From NCBI GenBank assembly GCA_038108155.1, contig JAYNHP010000028.1, positions 1 to 25,153 on the forward strand: a stretch of 25,153 bases of DNA. The letters run 5' to 3'. A model generated the notes under the pieces. The model ran no database searches. It was not told the origin of the DNA and saw only the letters and a list, made by a program, of their open reading frames with translations. Positions 1 to 7,103 of this stretch are shown here, in pieces; the stretch's first letter is position 1; each line of letters opens with the position of its first letter. A program made the position numbers and the translations under genes. The DNA comes from MED-G20 sp038108155. GTDB lineage: Bacteria; Bacteroidota; Bacteroidia; Flavobacteriales_D; Parvicellaceae.

Positions 1-31
1 AGGGTCCTTGGTTCGAGCCCAAGAAGAAGCG
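1..31 (+). tRNA. tRNA, 3' part only (isotype not determinable)
   Basis: The window opens inside a tRNA. Positions 7-11 (CTTGG) and 19-23 (CCAAG) form a perfect 5-bp T stem around a canonical 7-base T loop (TTCGAGC, 12-18). Bases 24-30 (AAGAAGC) would be the 3' strand of the acceptor stem, and G31 the discriminator. CCA is not encoded; CAC follows. The anticodon and D arm lie outside the window, so the amino acid cannot be assigned. A strong terminator follows at 43-82. Confidence 0.8.
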
Positions 32-42
32 CACTAAAAATG

Positions 43-82
43 AGAGAGTTACGACTTAAATAGTTGTGGCTCTCTTTTTTTT
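43..82 (+). terminator. Rho-independent terminator of the tRNA transcript
   Basis: Bases 43-55 can pair with 63-75 over 13 consecutive positions (three of them G-T wobbles) around a 7-base loop (56-62). The 3' arm runs into eight T residues (75-82). It lies 12 bases after the tRNA discriminator, so it most likely ends the tRNA transcript before the OmpA-domain gene at 197. Confidence 0.85.
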
Positions 83-196
83 AATCAACAATAATTTAAA
101 GTTGACCCTATTTTTTGATTGTTTTGCTACTTTAAGCACCTATTAGATTTTTCTTACTTTCAAGGTTTATTATAATATTTTTCTCAAATTTAAGGA

Positions 197-1426
197 ATGA
201 AAAGAATTTGGTTTTTTTTAACTTTCCTATTAAATTATTTTCATGGGCTTTCTCAAGATATTTACATTGATTGCATTGACATTGAGCAAGCTGGTGACTG
301 TTATTCAGCTATTGAGATTGATCCAATTAATAAACTGTTATTTAATTGTTCCCCCGAGGGATTTGGGAGTCAATTAGAAATTAAAAATAATTCTCCAAAA
401 AGTATCTTCTTTTTCGAGGAAGAACATAATACTATTTGGCTAAAATTCAAGTGCCCATACGATGCATTAATGTCCTTTGATATTATTCCAATTGACACCA
501 CCTATGATTTTGACTTTTTACTTTTTAAAAATGAGGAAAATGATTTTTGTAAAAACTTAAATTATAATTCCATAAAACCAATTAGAACTAATATTTCTAG
601 AAATAATTTAAAACATAAGAGCATTACAGGCTTAAATATAAATTCCAAAAAAGAATATATTTCGTCAGGAGTTCAGCCAATTTATAGTAAGGCATTAAAA
701 GTGAATAAATCGGAAAATTATTTTTTGGTGATTGATAATGTATATGGTGGGAAAAGTGGATTTTCACTTCAATTCAATTATTATAAAGAAAAAAATATTG
801 AGGGGAATATAATTGATAAGAATACAAACAAACCAGTTTATTCTCATATTAAAATTGAAAGCGCAAATAGTGGAAAGCAGATAGCCGAATCCCAAAGTGA
901 CTCTATAACCGGGAAATTCAACCTAAAATATATGGGTAAAATTAATGAAGATTATTATTTAATTACTGAAAGTGAAAATTATTTTTTTAGTGAAACCTTG
1001 ATAAAATCAATTTCTAAAAATGATACCATTTCTTCTATTCTTGAAATAAAAGTGCCAAAATTAGAAAAGAATGAAAATATTAAACTACATAACTTAAATT
1101 TTCATGGAGATTCTTATGAATATCTACCAACAGCTATCCCATCTTTAAATAGACTTTTATCATTAATGCAAAATAATAGTACATTAAAAATATTAATTGA
1201 GGGGCATACTAATGGTTGTCCAGGCGGAATTGAATACAGTCAGATTCTCTCTGAAAAAAGAGCTAAAACAATAAAAGACTTTTTAATTAATAATGGAGTA
1301 AATAAGCAAAGATTAGTTTCAAAGGGTTATAACTGCTCTAAAATGCTTTATCCTGAAATGGAAACTAACACTGAATGGGAAAAAATGATGAATAGGAGAG
1401 TTGAAATATTGGTTTTAGATTTTTAA
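197..1426 (+). CDS. Secreted/outer-membrane protein with C-terminal OmpA (peptidoglycan-binding) domain
   Basis: A 409-residue protein with a Sec signal peptide (about residues 1-19). Residues of roughly 75-200 form a beta-rich region resembling the PPC-like/jelly-roll modules at the N-terminus of many Flavobacteriales envelope proteins (W-x-K-F start, D-F-D-F-L-L-F strand, a TGLN segment). A short carboxypeptidase-regulatory-like segment (EGNIIDKNTNKPVYSHIKI) follows. The last ~110 residues are an OmpA/MotB-type domain: IEGHTNG, LSEKRAKTI, the GVNKQRLVSKGY segment and the closing NRRVEIL are all clear. The domain is expected to bind peptidoglycan and fix the protein in the periplasm. The usual Asp in the family GHTD motif is Asn here, while the LSEKRA Arg is kept. 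It stands alone on the + strand, convergent with the 1459-1755 gene. A role as partner of the nearby YfiR-like protein, as YfiB is in Pseudomonas, is only a guess. Confidence 0.88.
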   Translation: MKRIWFFLTFLLNYFHGLSQDIYIDCIDIEQAGDCYSAIEIDPINKLLFNCSPEGFGSQLEIKNNSPKSIFFFEEEHNTIWLKFKCPYDALMSFDIIPIDTTYDFDFLLFKNEENDFCKNLNYNSIKPIRTNISRNNLKHKSITGLNINSKKEYISSGVQPIYSKALKVNKSENYFLVIDNVYGGKSGFSLQFNYYKEKNIEGNIIDKNTNKPVYSHIKIESANSGKQIAESQSDSITGKFNLKYMGKINEDYYLITESENYFFSETLIKSISKNDTISSILEIKVPKLEKNENIKLHNLNFHGDSYEYLPTAIPSLNRLLSLMQNNSTLKILIEGHTNGCPGGIEYSQILSEKRAKTIKDFLINNGVNKQRLVSKGYNCSKMLYPEMETNTEWEKMMNRRVEILVLDF

Positions 1427-1458
1427 CAATCATGGTATAAAACAATATTCAAAATCAA

Positions 1459-1755
1459 CTATAGTTTATTAGAGACTTTTCTTGCTGTATTCTTTCGAGT
1501 TTGTGAAGCATCTATGTGAGGAGCAGAATTTTTTGCTTTCCTTTTTTTAGTTTCCTTCTTAGTTTTTACAGAATAGTCTGTTTTGGAAGAGTTTTCATCT
1601 TTCTTTTTCTTCTTCTTTTTCTTCTTCTTTTTTTCAGAAAGTCTATTTTCAGATTTTTCAGTCTTTTTATAATCTAAAGTGCTAGACTTTTGATTTTGAG
1701 AAAAAACTGAAAAGCTTAAAAGGCAAATAAAAACAAGTAAAATATTTTTCATCAT
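1459..1755 (-). CDS. Small secreted poly-lysine protein, function unknown
   Basis: A 98-residue protein with a clear Sec signal peptide (positive N-terminus, hydrophobic core, cleavage near FSQ at residues 18-20). The mature part is extremely basic and of low complexity: a run of 11 lysines after SE, then further KTKKETKKRKAK-type clusters. I recognise no domain. It is the last gene of the minus-strand run, 53 bp after the cyclase/HD gene, and could be co-transcribed with it. A mature chain this positive, exported to the periplasm or surface, could bind anionic polymers such as peptidoglycan, LPS or DNA, but that is inference. It could also be a fast-evolving filler ORF, though the signal peptide argues that it is real. 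Confidence 0.7.
   Translation of the reverse strand: MMKNILLVFICLLSFSVFSQNQKSSTLDYKKTEKSENRLSEKKKKKKKKKKKDENSSKTDYSVKTKKETKKRKAKNSAPHIDASQTRKNTARKVSNKL
1598..1635. repeat. 38-base pyrimidine/purine tract encoding the poly-lysine run
   Basis: On the + strand, 1598-1635 contains only C and T, as an imperfect TTC/TTT triplet array. On the coding strand it reads as mixed AAA/AAG lysine codons. Gain or loss of a triplet would keep the frame of the 1459-1755 gene, while slippage by one base in the A runs would not. Confidence 0.75.
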
Positions 1756-1808
1756 TTAGAATTTTACGTTAAAATACGTTTATTAAAATAATTCTACAAC
1801 TCCTTGGT

Positions 1809-3362
1809 TTACTTATTTTTAGATACTCTACTCTTTATAAATTCTAAATGTTTTTTCTTGAGAATGCTCCTATTATTTATAGAGTGTTCTGTAAAAAAAT
1901 GATGAGCTCTTAAAAATTTAATCTGTATTTCGTCCCAATGATTTTTATTTTTAACCATCCCATATTCTTTTAATTCTCTATAAAAATTTGACGAAATACT
2001 TAAAAAATCTTTCCTCCCTAGATAATCTAAATCTGCATCACATATTATTCTTTCTAAATGGTTATTTGGCTTTTGAGGAACTTTTGTAGAAATTATTAAA
2101 TCACATATTTTAATTATTTGAGAAGGACTAAAGCCATATTTCGGTAGAATTTCACGTGCATAATCTGCACCAATTGTTTCATTATCTAAGTATTTATCTA
2201 TGTAACCAAAGTCATGAAATAAAACAGCAGCTCTTAGTAAAATAAAGTCTTCTGGACTAACTTTTTCATTAAATGCAATTTTTTCTACTGCATTTAAAAC
2301 ATCTTCTGTATGGTGTGGGCCATGATAAAATAGATTTTTTGCCAATTTTTTTGTTAGAAAATTAAACGCATATTCTTCTAATCCATAGTAGTCAATTTTA
2401 GATTTTGCAGAGAAGTCCTTATAATTTCTAAACCAACCACTAGAACTAAAAGAATTTAAAGAAGAAAAAGCAGGGTCAATTCCATTCACATAGAACATAT
2501 ATATATTTCCAGTATTTTTAGTTGATATTTTACCTCGGGAAGAACAACTGAAAAAAGTCTTAACTACTTTATAGGTAGATTCAGAAATATTTACTTTCCA
2601 AGGCTCTGAATTACTTTCAATTCTTTTAGCAATATTAACTGTATTACCAAAAATATCGTAGGCTATTCTCTTGGTCCCAAGAACTCCCGCAATAACATCT
2701 CCATTGTGAATTCCAATTCTTACTTCCCAATATTCCTCCTTTTTAGATATCGCTGTTTCTTTCAACTTATTCATTAATGATTGTATCTCTAGGGCTGCAG
2801 AAACACAGTTTATAGAACTCAGTTCCGGATGATCTCCAAAACCTCCAACCGCTAAGTATGCGTCTCCAATAGTCTTAATTTTTTCTAAATTGTATTTTTC
2901 ACTAATTGAATCAAATTCAGAGAATAAATTGTTTAATTTGTTCACTAAGTAAGTAGGCTTGTTGCGCTCAGCAATTTTAGTAAACCCAACTATATCTACA
3001 AAAATCACAGAAACATTTTTATAGGATTTAATATCTGCATTGCCTTTAGACTTTAATTCCTCTACAATATTTTGAGGAAGGACATTGGATAATAGTTCAT
3101 CAGATTTATCTCGTTCAAGCTTCACAAGTCTATTTTGCTCGGCAATCTGATCTTTTTGTTTAGATATTATCTTTGTTCTTTTTTCTACCAAAAAAGCTAA
3201 TTTTCTTTTCGTAGACTTTATTTGTTTTACTCTAATTATATATCCTATTATTAGAATTAATAAACAAAAAATGATAAATGGGAAATAGTATTCTAGAGTA
3301 TTTAAATAACTGAAAATATGAAAAAATGAGAATTTGTTGAAAATAGATGCTGTGTAAAGCAT
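1809..3362 (-). CDS. Membrane-anchored class III adenylyl cyclase fused to a C-terminal HD (phosphodiesterase-like) domain
   Basis: A 517-residue protein with one transmembrane helix (about 26-44), a coiled-coil/signalling helix (about 50-105, including LLSNVLPQNIVEEL), a class III cyclase domain (about 113-295) and an HD domain (about 340-465). Cyclase residues are intact: metal-binding D123 (VDIVGF) and D167 (IGDAY), and transition-state N243 and R247 (NIAKR). Substrate-selecting positions are K163 (KIKTIGD) and D236 (YDIFG), the Lys/Asp pair typical of adenylyl rather than guanylyl cyclases. The HD domain has YHGPHHTEDV at 346-355, HD at 383-384 and CDADLDYLG at 441-449, so the metal ligands H347, H351, D354, H383, D384 and a distal Asp are present. 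The YHxxxHxxDV pattern also matches the metal signature of cyclic-nucleotide phosphodiesterases. I infer cAMP synthesis plus possible cAMP hydrolysis in one chain. It starts 6 bp after the phosphatase gene, so the two are almost certainly co-transcribed. Confidence 0.9.
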   Translation of the reverse strand: MLYTASIFNKFSFFHIFSYLNTLEYYFPFIIFCLLILIIGYIIRVKQIKSTKRKLAFLVEKRTKIISKQKDQIAEQNRLVKLERDKSDELLSNVLPQNIVEELKSKGNADIKSYKNVSVIFVDIVGFTKIAERNKPTYLVNKLNNLFSEFDSISEKYNLEKIKTIGDAYLAVGGFGDHPELSSINCVSAALEIQSLMNKLKETAISKKEEYWEVRIGIHNGDVIAGVLGTKRIAYDIFGNTVNIAKRIESNSEPWKVNISESTYKVVKTFFSCSSRGKISTKNTGNIYMFYVNGIDPAFSSLNSFSSSGWFRNYKDFSAKSKIDYYGLEEYAFNFLTKKLAKNLFYHGPHHTEDVLNAVEKIAFNEKVSPEDFILLRAAVLFHDFGYIDKYLDNETIGADYAREILPKYGFSPSQIIKICDLIISTKVPQKPNNHLERIICDADLDYLGRKDFLSISSNFYRELKEYGMVKNKNHWDEIQIKFLRAHHFFTEHSINNRSILKKKHLEFIKSRVSKNK

Positions 3363-3368
3363 TTTAAA

Positions 3369-5165
3369 TTAATCAATTTCTACCGCAAATATTACTATAT
3401 CATCAACCTGTTCGTGTTCTTCCCCCATCCATTCTGCCAATCTATCTTCTAATAACTTTTTTTGGGTTTCCATGGAGTCATTAACTGTCTCTACTAGAAG
3501 TTCTTTAAACTTTTTGTACATGAATTTCTTTCCTCTTGGCCCTCCAAACTGATCTGGATAACCGTCAGAAAAAGTATATATTTTATCACCTTTTTTTAAA
3601 TCTAACTCAAAGTTTTCATAATTGTGTTCTCCAAAAGTAAACGAACCTATAGCAAATCTGTTGGTCTTATAAACCTCTAATTCTCCATCTCTTACTAAAT
3701 ATACTGGGTTGTTGGCCCCAGCAAATCTTAATTTCATTTCTTCAAAATTAATAGAGCAAAGCGTAATATCCATTCCGTCTCTTATAGAATCGTCGTTACT
3801 TTTGTTTAATGAATCGTTTGCATATTTATTTAAATCATCTAAAATAAGACCTGGTTTAGTTAGTTTATGTTCATTAAAAGCACTACTTAATCCATTTGAT
3901 CCAACCAGACTCATAAATGCCCCAGGAACACCATGACCAGTACAATCCACTGCTGCAAACATATATTCATTTTTTTGCTTTCCAACCCAGTAAAAATCAC
4001 CAGAAACTATATCCTTTGGCTTAAATAATACAAAAGAAGATGGAAAATATTTTTTAACCAACTTTTCAGGTGGAAGGATAGAGTCCTGTAGTCTTTTTGC
4101 ATATCGTATACTGTCGGTAACATCTGTATAGAGTTCTTCAAGTTTAGATTTTTGAGAATCTATTTCATCTTTTTGCTTTACTACTTCTTCTGTCCTTTCT
4201 TTTACTTTTTGCTCCAAAATTCTTTCCGTTTCTGCAAGCTCGTCCTTCATCTTTAGTAATGCATGTCCTAAAACATCTTCATCACTTAGTGGTTGGTATT
4301 CATAGTCAAAATTACTTTGTCCAATTTCGTGCGCAAATTGAGTAGTTTTTGTTAAACCACTTACCAAACTATTCATAGCTTCAGACATCTCTCCTATTTC
4401 ATCATTGCTTGGCTCTAACTGACTTTTAGGGAAAATTCCTTTCCCTAACCCTAAAAGTATGGTCTTAAGTCTTTGTACCGGCTGTGTGATACTTAAAGTG
4501 GTAAATATCGCAATAGCTATTGTGCCTATAACAATTATAATGGATATAAATATGATACTATTAATTAGACTAGAGAACCTATTATTGGTTTTTATCTGCT
4601 GAGCATCTGCAATATCCTTTCTTATTTTACTTAACTTATTAATGGTCTCTAATAAGATTTCGTAGCTAGTACTTATCTCTTCAAACATAAAGTCAGCGTT
4701 GAACTTCAATAATTCATCTTGGTAACTGTCCACATCAACAAAAACATTTCTGACTTCCAAATTGTAATTTTCAATTAAGGAGGTAACATCCGTAGAGATA
4801 TTTTTAAACTCGTTCAACCCGTTGTCAATAGAATCTTCAGATGAAATCCATTTTGCAGAAAGTTTTTCTAGAGTATCTAAATCAAATTTTAAGGTTTTAT
4901 CAAGTAAAATTTCTGCTTCAATTTTCCATTGTTCGTCAGGTCTAGATTCTTCAATTACCCATTGCTGCATGTGAGTGTGGGTTAGGGCTAAATCTTCTTT
5001 TAACTGGTTGATTAAAAACAAGGAAGGTTGATCAACTTTTAAAAACTTGTCGTTGGATTTAATAGCTACATTAACTACAGAAAAAGTATACAGGAATACA
5101 ACGAGTAATAAAATTACAACAACACTAAATCCTCCACCTATTTTTTTTCCTACGGTAAATCTCAA
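3369..5165 (-). CDS. Membrane receptor with HAMP domain and SpoIIE-type (PP2C) protein phosphatase output
   Basis: A 598-residue protein with TM1 (about 13-34), a periplasmic mostly helical sensor region (about 35-197), TM2 (about 198-223), HAMP (about 224-272), a linker, a long coiled coil (about 305-350) and a C-terminal SpoIIE/RsbU phosphatase domain (about 372-597). The phosphatase motifs are complete: SGDFYW (D390), VDCTGHGVPGAFMS (D407), FAGANNP, TFSDGYPDQFGG (D534) and QVDDI (D588/D589). Family knowledge: such enzymes dephosphorylate phosphoserine/threonine on anti-sigma antagonists or STAS-type proteins. No STAS protein, anti-sigma kinase or sigma factor is encoded in this window, so the substrate must lie elsewhere. 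The gene follows the secreted TPR gene by 15 bp and precedes the cyclase gene by 6 bp. The YfiR-like and TPR proteins upstream are candidate periplasmic regulators of its sensor region. Confidence 0.92.
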   Translation of the reverse strand: MRFTVGKKIGGGFSVVVILLLVVFLYTFSVVNVAIKSNDKFLKVDQPSLFLINQLKEDLALTHTHMQQWVIEESRPDEQWKIEAEILLDKTLKFDLDTLEKLSAKWISSEDSIDNGLNEFKNISTDVTSLIENYNLEVRNVFVDVDSYQDELLKFNADFMFEEISTSYEILLETINKLSKIRKDIADAQQIKTNNRFSSLINSIIFISIIIVIGTIAIAIFTTLSITQPVQRLKTILLGLGKGIFPKSQLEPSNDEIGEMSEAMNSLVSGLTKTTQFAHEIGQSNFDYEYQPLSDEDVLGHALLKMKDELAETERILEQKVKERTEEVVKQKDEIDSQKSKLEELYTDVTDSIRYAKRLQDSILPPEKLVKKYFPSSFVLFKPKDIVSGDFYWVGKQKNEYMFAAVDCTGHGVPGAFMSLVGSNGLSSAFNEHKLTKPGLILDDLNKYANDSLNKSNDDSIRDGMDITLCSINFEEMKLRFAGANNPVYLVRDGELEVYKTNRFAIGSFTFGEHNYENFELDLKKGDKIYTFSDGYPDQFGGPRGKKFMYKKFKELLVETVNDSMETQKKLLEDRLAEWMGEEHEQVDDIVIFAVEID

Positions 5166-5180
5166 AATATAATAATTGAT

Positions 5181-6101
5181 TTATTCTCCTGATTTTGACT
5201 CTAACTCTTTAAGAAGATTCATGTATTCAACATGTTTCTCCATGTCATTCAAGCTGTAGTAAACTGCTGCAATCCCTTGAACAATAGAAACTTCTTGAGG
5301 TTTCATCTGATATACTTTCTTAAGAAAAGGAAGTGATTTAGAAAAATATTCAACTGCTTGTTCCTGCATTAATATTACCATTTCTAAATCTGCATCAATA
5401 TCTAATTCTTCCATTATAATTTCAACTCCAAGGTTATGGTACAAAATGCCAAGATTATAATTAGAAGAGTATTGTTCCGGGTCAATTGCTAAGGACTTAT
5501 TAAAGTAATTTATGCAAGAATCTAATAGACTTTTACTATTGACTTTATCCTTTTCGTACCTCATTTTATAAAGCATTCCCATACCAAAATAAAAATCTAC
5601 TTCTTTACCACTGAAATCATAATCTGGATGAGCTATTCTTTTGAGTTTCTCAAAAGAATTATAATAATTGATAGCATTATCTTGATTATTTACATCAAAT
5701 TTTTGAAGAATTTTGACCGCGTCGTTGTAATAAAAGGTTGAAAAGTAATCTAGCAATTTATTATTTAAATCAAAGTACTTTTTTTCTACGTCCAAATTTA
5801 AAGACTTTATAAAACAGTCGGTGGCATTAGCCATTGATGCGGCCCCAGGTTCTTTGTTATCTATAAATTCGTAAATATCTTTGTATATGAAACCACAAAC
5901 ATGCCAAAAATAAGGGTCTTGGTTTTGATCTGGACATTGAGACAAAACTGTGTCAATATAACCTCTAGCACTTTCATATTCTTTTGACTTATATTTTTGA
6001 AGTAAAAGCATTTTCTCAGGGCAGTAAGTAGATTGAGAGAACATAATGGAAATAAGCCCAAATATAAAAACAGCGGATAATATGTTTTTAAGGAAACTCA
6101 T
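5181..6101 (-). CDS. Secreted (periplasmic) TPR protein of a signalling operon
   Basis: A 306-residue protein with a Sec signal peptide (about 1-22). The mature part is all-helical. TPR-like units are clearest in the second half: an ACLL-style helix pair around INYFNKSLAIDPEQYSSNYN, then YNLGILYHNLG, and a last unit with VEYFSKSLPFLKKVYQMKP followed by AAVYYSLND. TPR proteins are interaction scaffolds; no catalytic motif is visible. Its ATG overlaps the stop codon of the YfiR-like gene in an ATGA tetranucleotide (6098-6101), so the two are translationally coupled, and the HAMP-SpoIIE receptor starts 15 bp downstream. I infer that it works with YfiR in the periplasm to relay a signal to the receptor. 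The exact function is unknown. Confidence 0.82.
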   Translation of the reverse strand: MSFLKNILSAVFIFGLISIMFSQSTYCPEKMLLLQKYKSKEYESARGYIDTVLSQCPDQNQDPYFWHVCGFIYKDIYEFIDNKEPGAASMANATDCFIKSLNLDVEKKYFDLNNKLLDYFSTFYYNDAVKILQKFDVNNQDNAINYYNSFEKLKRIAHPDYDFSGKEVDFYFGMGMLYKMRYEKDKVNSKSLLDSCINYFNKSLAIDPEQYSSNYNLGILYHNLGVEIIMEELDIDADLEMVILMQEQAVEYFSKSLPFLKKVYQMKPQEVSIVQGIAAVYYSLNDMEKHVEYMNLLKELESKSGE

Positions 6102-6637
6102 ATTGTTGAATAAGCTAATTTAGTTAAAGTTTGTCCTATTTTAAAATTGTTTTTTTCAGCTTCAGATTTATTTAATTGAAACTTAAGTCTACTTTGTACA
6201 TAAACAAAATTAATCATAGAACTGCTGGAATTAGATATGTCTTTAAGCTCTGTAACTAACAAGGTTTTTTCGTCCAAGACTTTTTTAACCTTTGAAATCG
6301 TATTCGTTTCTTCTTTAGCGATGAAGAGCATATGGCAATCAGAAATATCAGATGTGGACTCATAAAAGTCAAATACTATTTTCTGGCTACCCGTCATCTT
6401 TCCCTTGAAATTAGTATTAAGCTGATCAAATAAGTCTTTATTTCCGTAGATCCCAATTGTAAAATCACCAGTACTGTAAGCACTAGGCCAATAAACATTT
6501 TTTGCGAATGAATAAAGGTATATCCCCTGGAGTTTCATTCTTGACTCTTTATTAACATCTGGCTGGGAAACAATGCTTGAGGTGGATAAAAGGATAATAA
6601 ATCCTAATAAAAATGATATTTTTATTCTGCTGGACAC
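6098..6637 (-). CDS. YfiR family (DUF4154) periplasmic regulator
   Basis: The core matches the YfiR/DUF4154 pattern throughout: GIYLYSFAKNVYWP near the start of the mature protein, FTIGIYGN, CHMLFIAKEE, LLVTEL and MINFVYVQSRLKFQLN, then an amphipathic C-terminal helix. In Pseudomonas, YfiR is a periplasmic repressor of the HAMP-containing diguanylate cyclase YfiN; here the downstream HAMP protein carries a phosphatase instead. The reading frame can be extended to a TTG at 6664, but I prefer the GTG at 6637. That start gives a compact signal peptide (MSSRIKISFLL..., cleavage near IVSQ) and has an A at -3; the TTG would add nine odd residues before it. Neither is ATG, so the start is uncertain. 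The family assignment is secure; the regulatory partner is inferred from the 4-bp overlap with the TPR gene. Confidence 0.85.
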   Translation of the reverse strand: MSSRIKISFLLGFIILLSTSSIVSQPDVNKESRMKLQGIYLYSFAKNVYWPSAYSTGDFTIGIYGNKDLFDQLNTNFKGKMTGSQKIVFDFYESTSDISDCHMLFIAKEETNTISKVKKVLDEKTLLVTELKDISNSSSSMINFVYVQSRLKFQLNKSEAEKNNFKIGQTLTKLAYSTI

Positions 6638-6699
6638 TTTATAAATATAATGTAAAAATAGCAAAGAATTCTAGACTCATGAAAAACTTTATTGTTATT

Positions 6700-7095
6700 T
6701 CATTTTTTTCTCATGTATTTGTTCCTGCTCCTAAGGGCTTTTTTCTTTAAGCTTTCCTTGTCGTATTTATTACTGTAGGCCATTTTCCTGTGTTTGGTAG
6801 TAAAGCTATCCTCCTCAATTCCAGTAGGTTTATAATATAAATTGCCTTTAAACTTAAAAGGATCGTGGTCTAAGCCAATTATACCATTGTTTTTTTTAAT
6901 ATTAACAAATGAGTCCTTTTGTCTTTTAGAAAACATAGACTTTGTAGCATAAATCAAACCAATTTTATTTCGCTTTTTTATGTTATTGCCTTTTCTTTTT
7001 TCTGTAAAAGGATCTCTATATTGAGAGATAATATCTTGTTTTTGAAAAAAAAATAGAGAAAAGGAAAGGAATATGAAAAATACTCTACGAATCAT
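6700..7095 (-). CDS. Small secreted basic protein, function unknown
   Basis: A 131-residue protein with an N-terminal signal peptide (RR, then FFIFLSFSLFFF, cleavage near IISQ). The mature chain is strongly basic and low in cysteine, with two DPF-containing segments (YRDPFTEKRKG and DHDPFKFKG) and a lysine/arginine-rich tail (KKKALRSRNKYMRKK). I do not recognise a family. The ATG lies 8 bp after the ferritin stop, so it is very likely co-transcribed with ferritin. The next gene (YfiR-like) starts 35-62 bp further on, depending on its start codon, with no terminator or clear promoter between. A link to iron storage or to the downstream signalling genes is only positional. Confidence 0.7.
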   Translation of the reverse strand: MIRRVFFIFLSFSLFFFQKQDIISQYRDPFTEKRKGNNIKKRNKIGLIYATKSMFSKRQKDSFVNIKKNNGIIGLDHDPFKFKGNLYYKPTGIEEDSFTTKHRKMAYSNKYDKESLKKKALRSRNKYMRKK

Positions 7096-7103
7096 AAACC
7101 TTA

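Noticed and set aside
1776..1795. ACGT...ACGT inverted tetramers between the cyclase and poly-lysine genes
   Set aside because: Only four bases per arm and no promoter box nearby; likely chance.
6638..6664. TTG start extending the YfiR-like gene by nine codons
   Set aside because: The extra residues (MLFLHYIYK) precede an otherwise normal signal peptide; the GTG at 6637 is preferred, though this is not certain.
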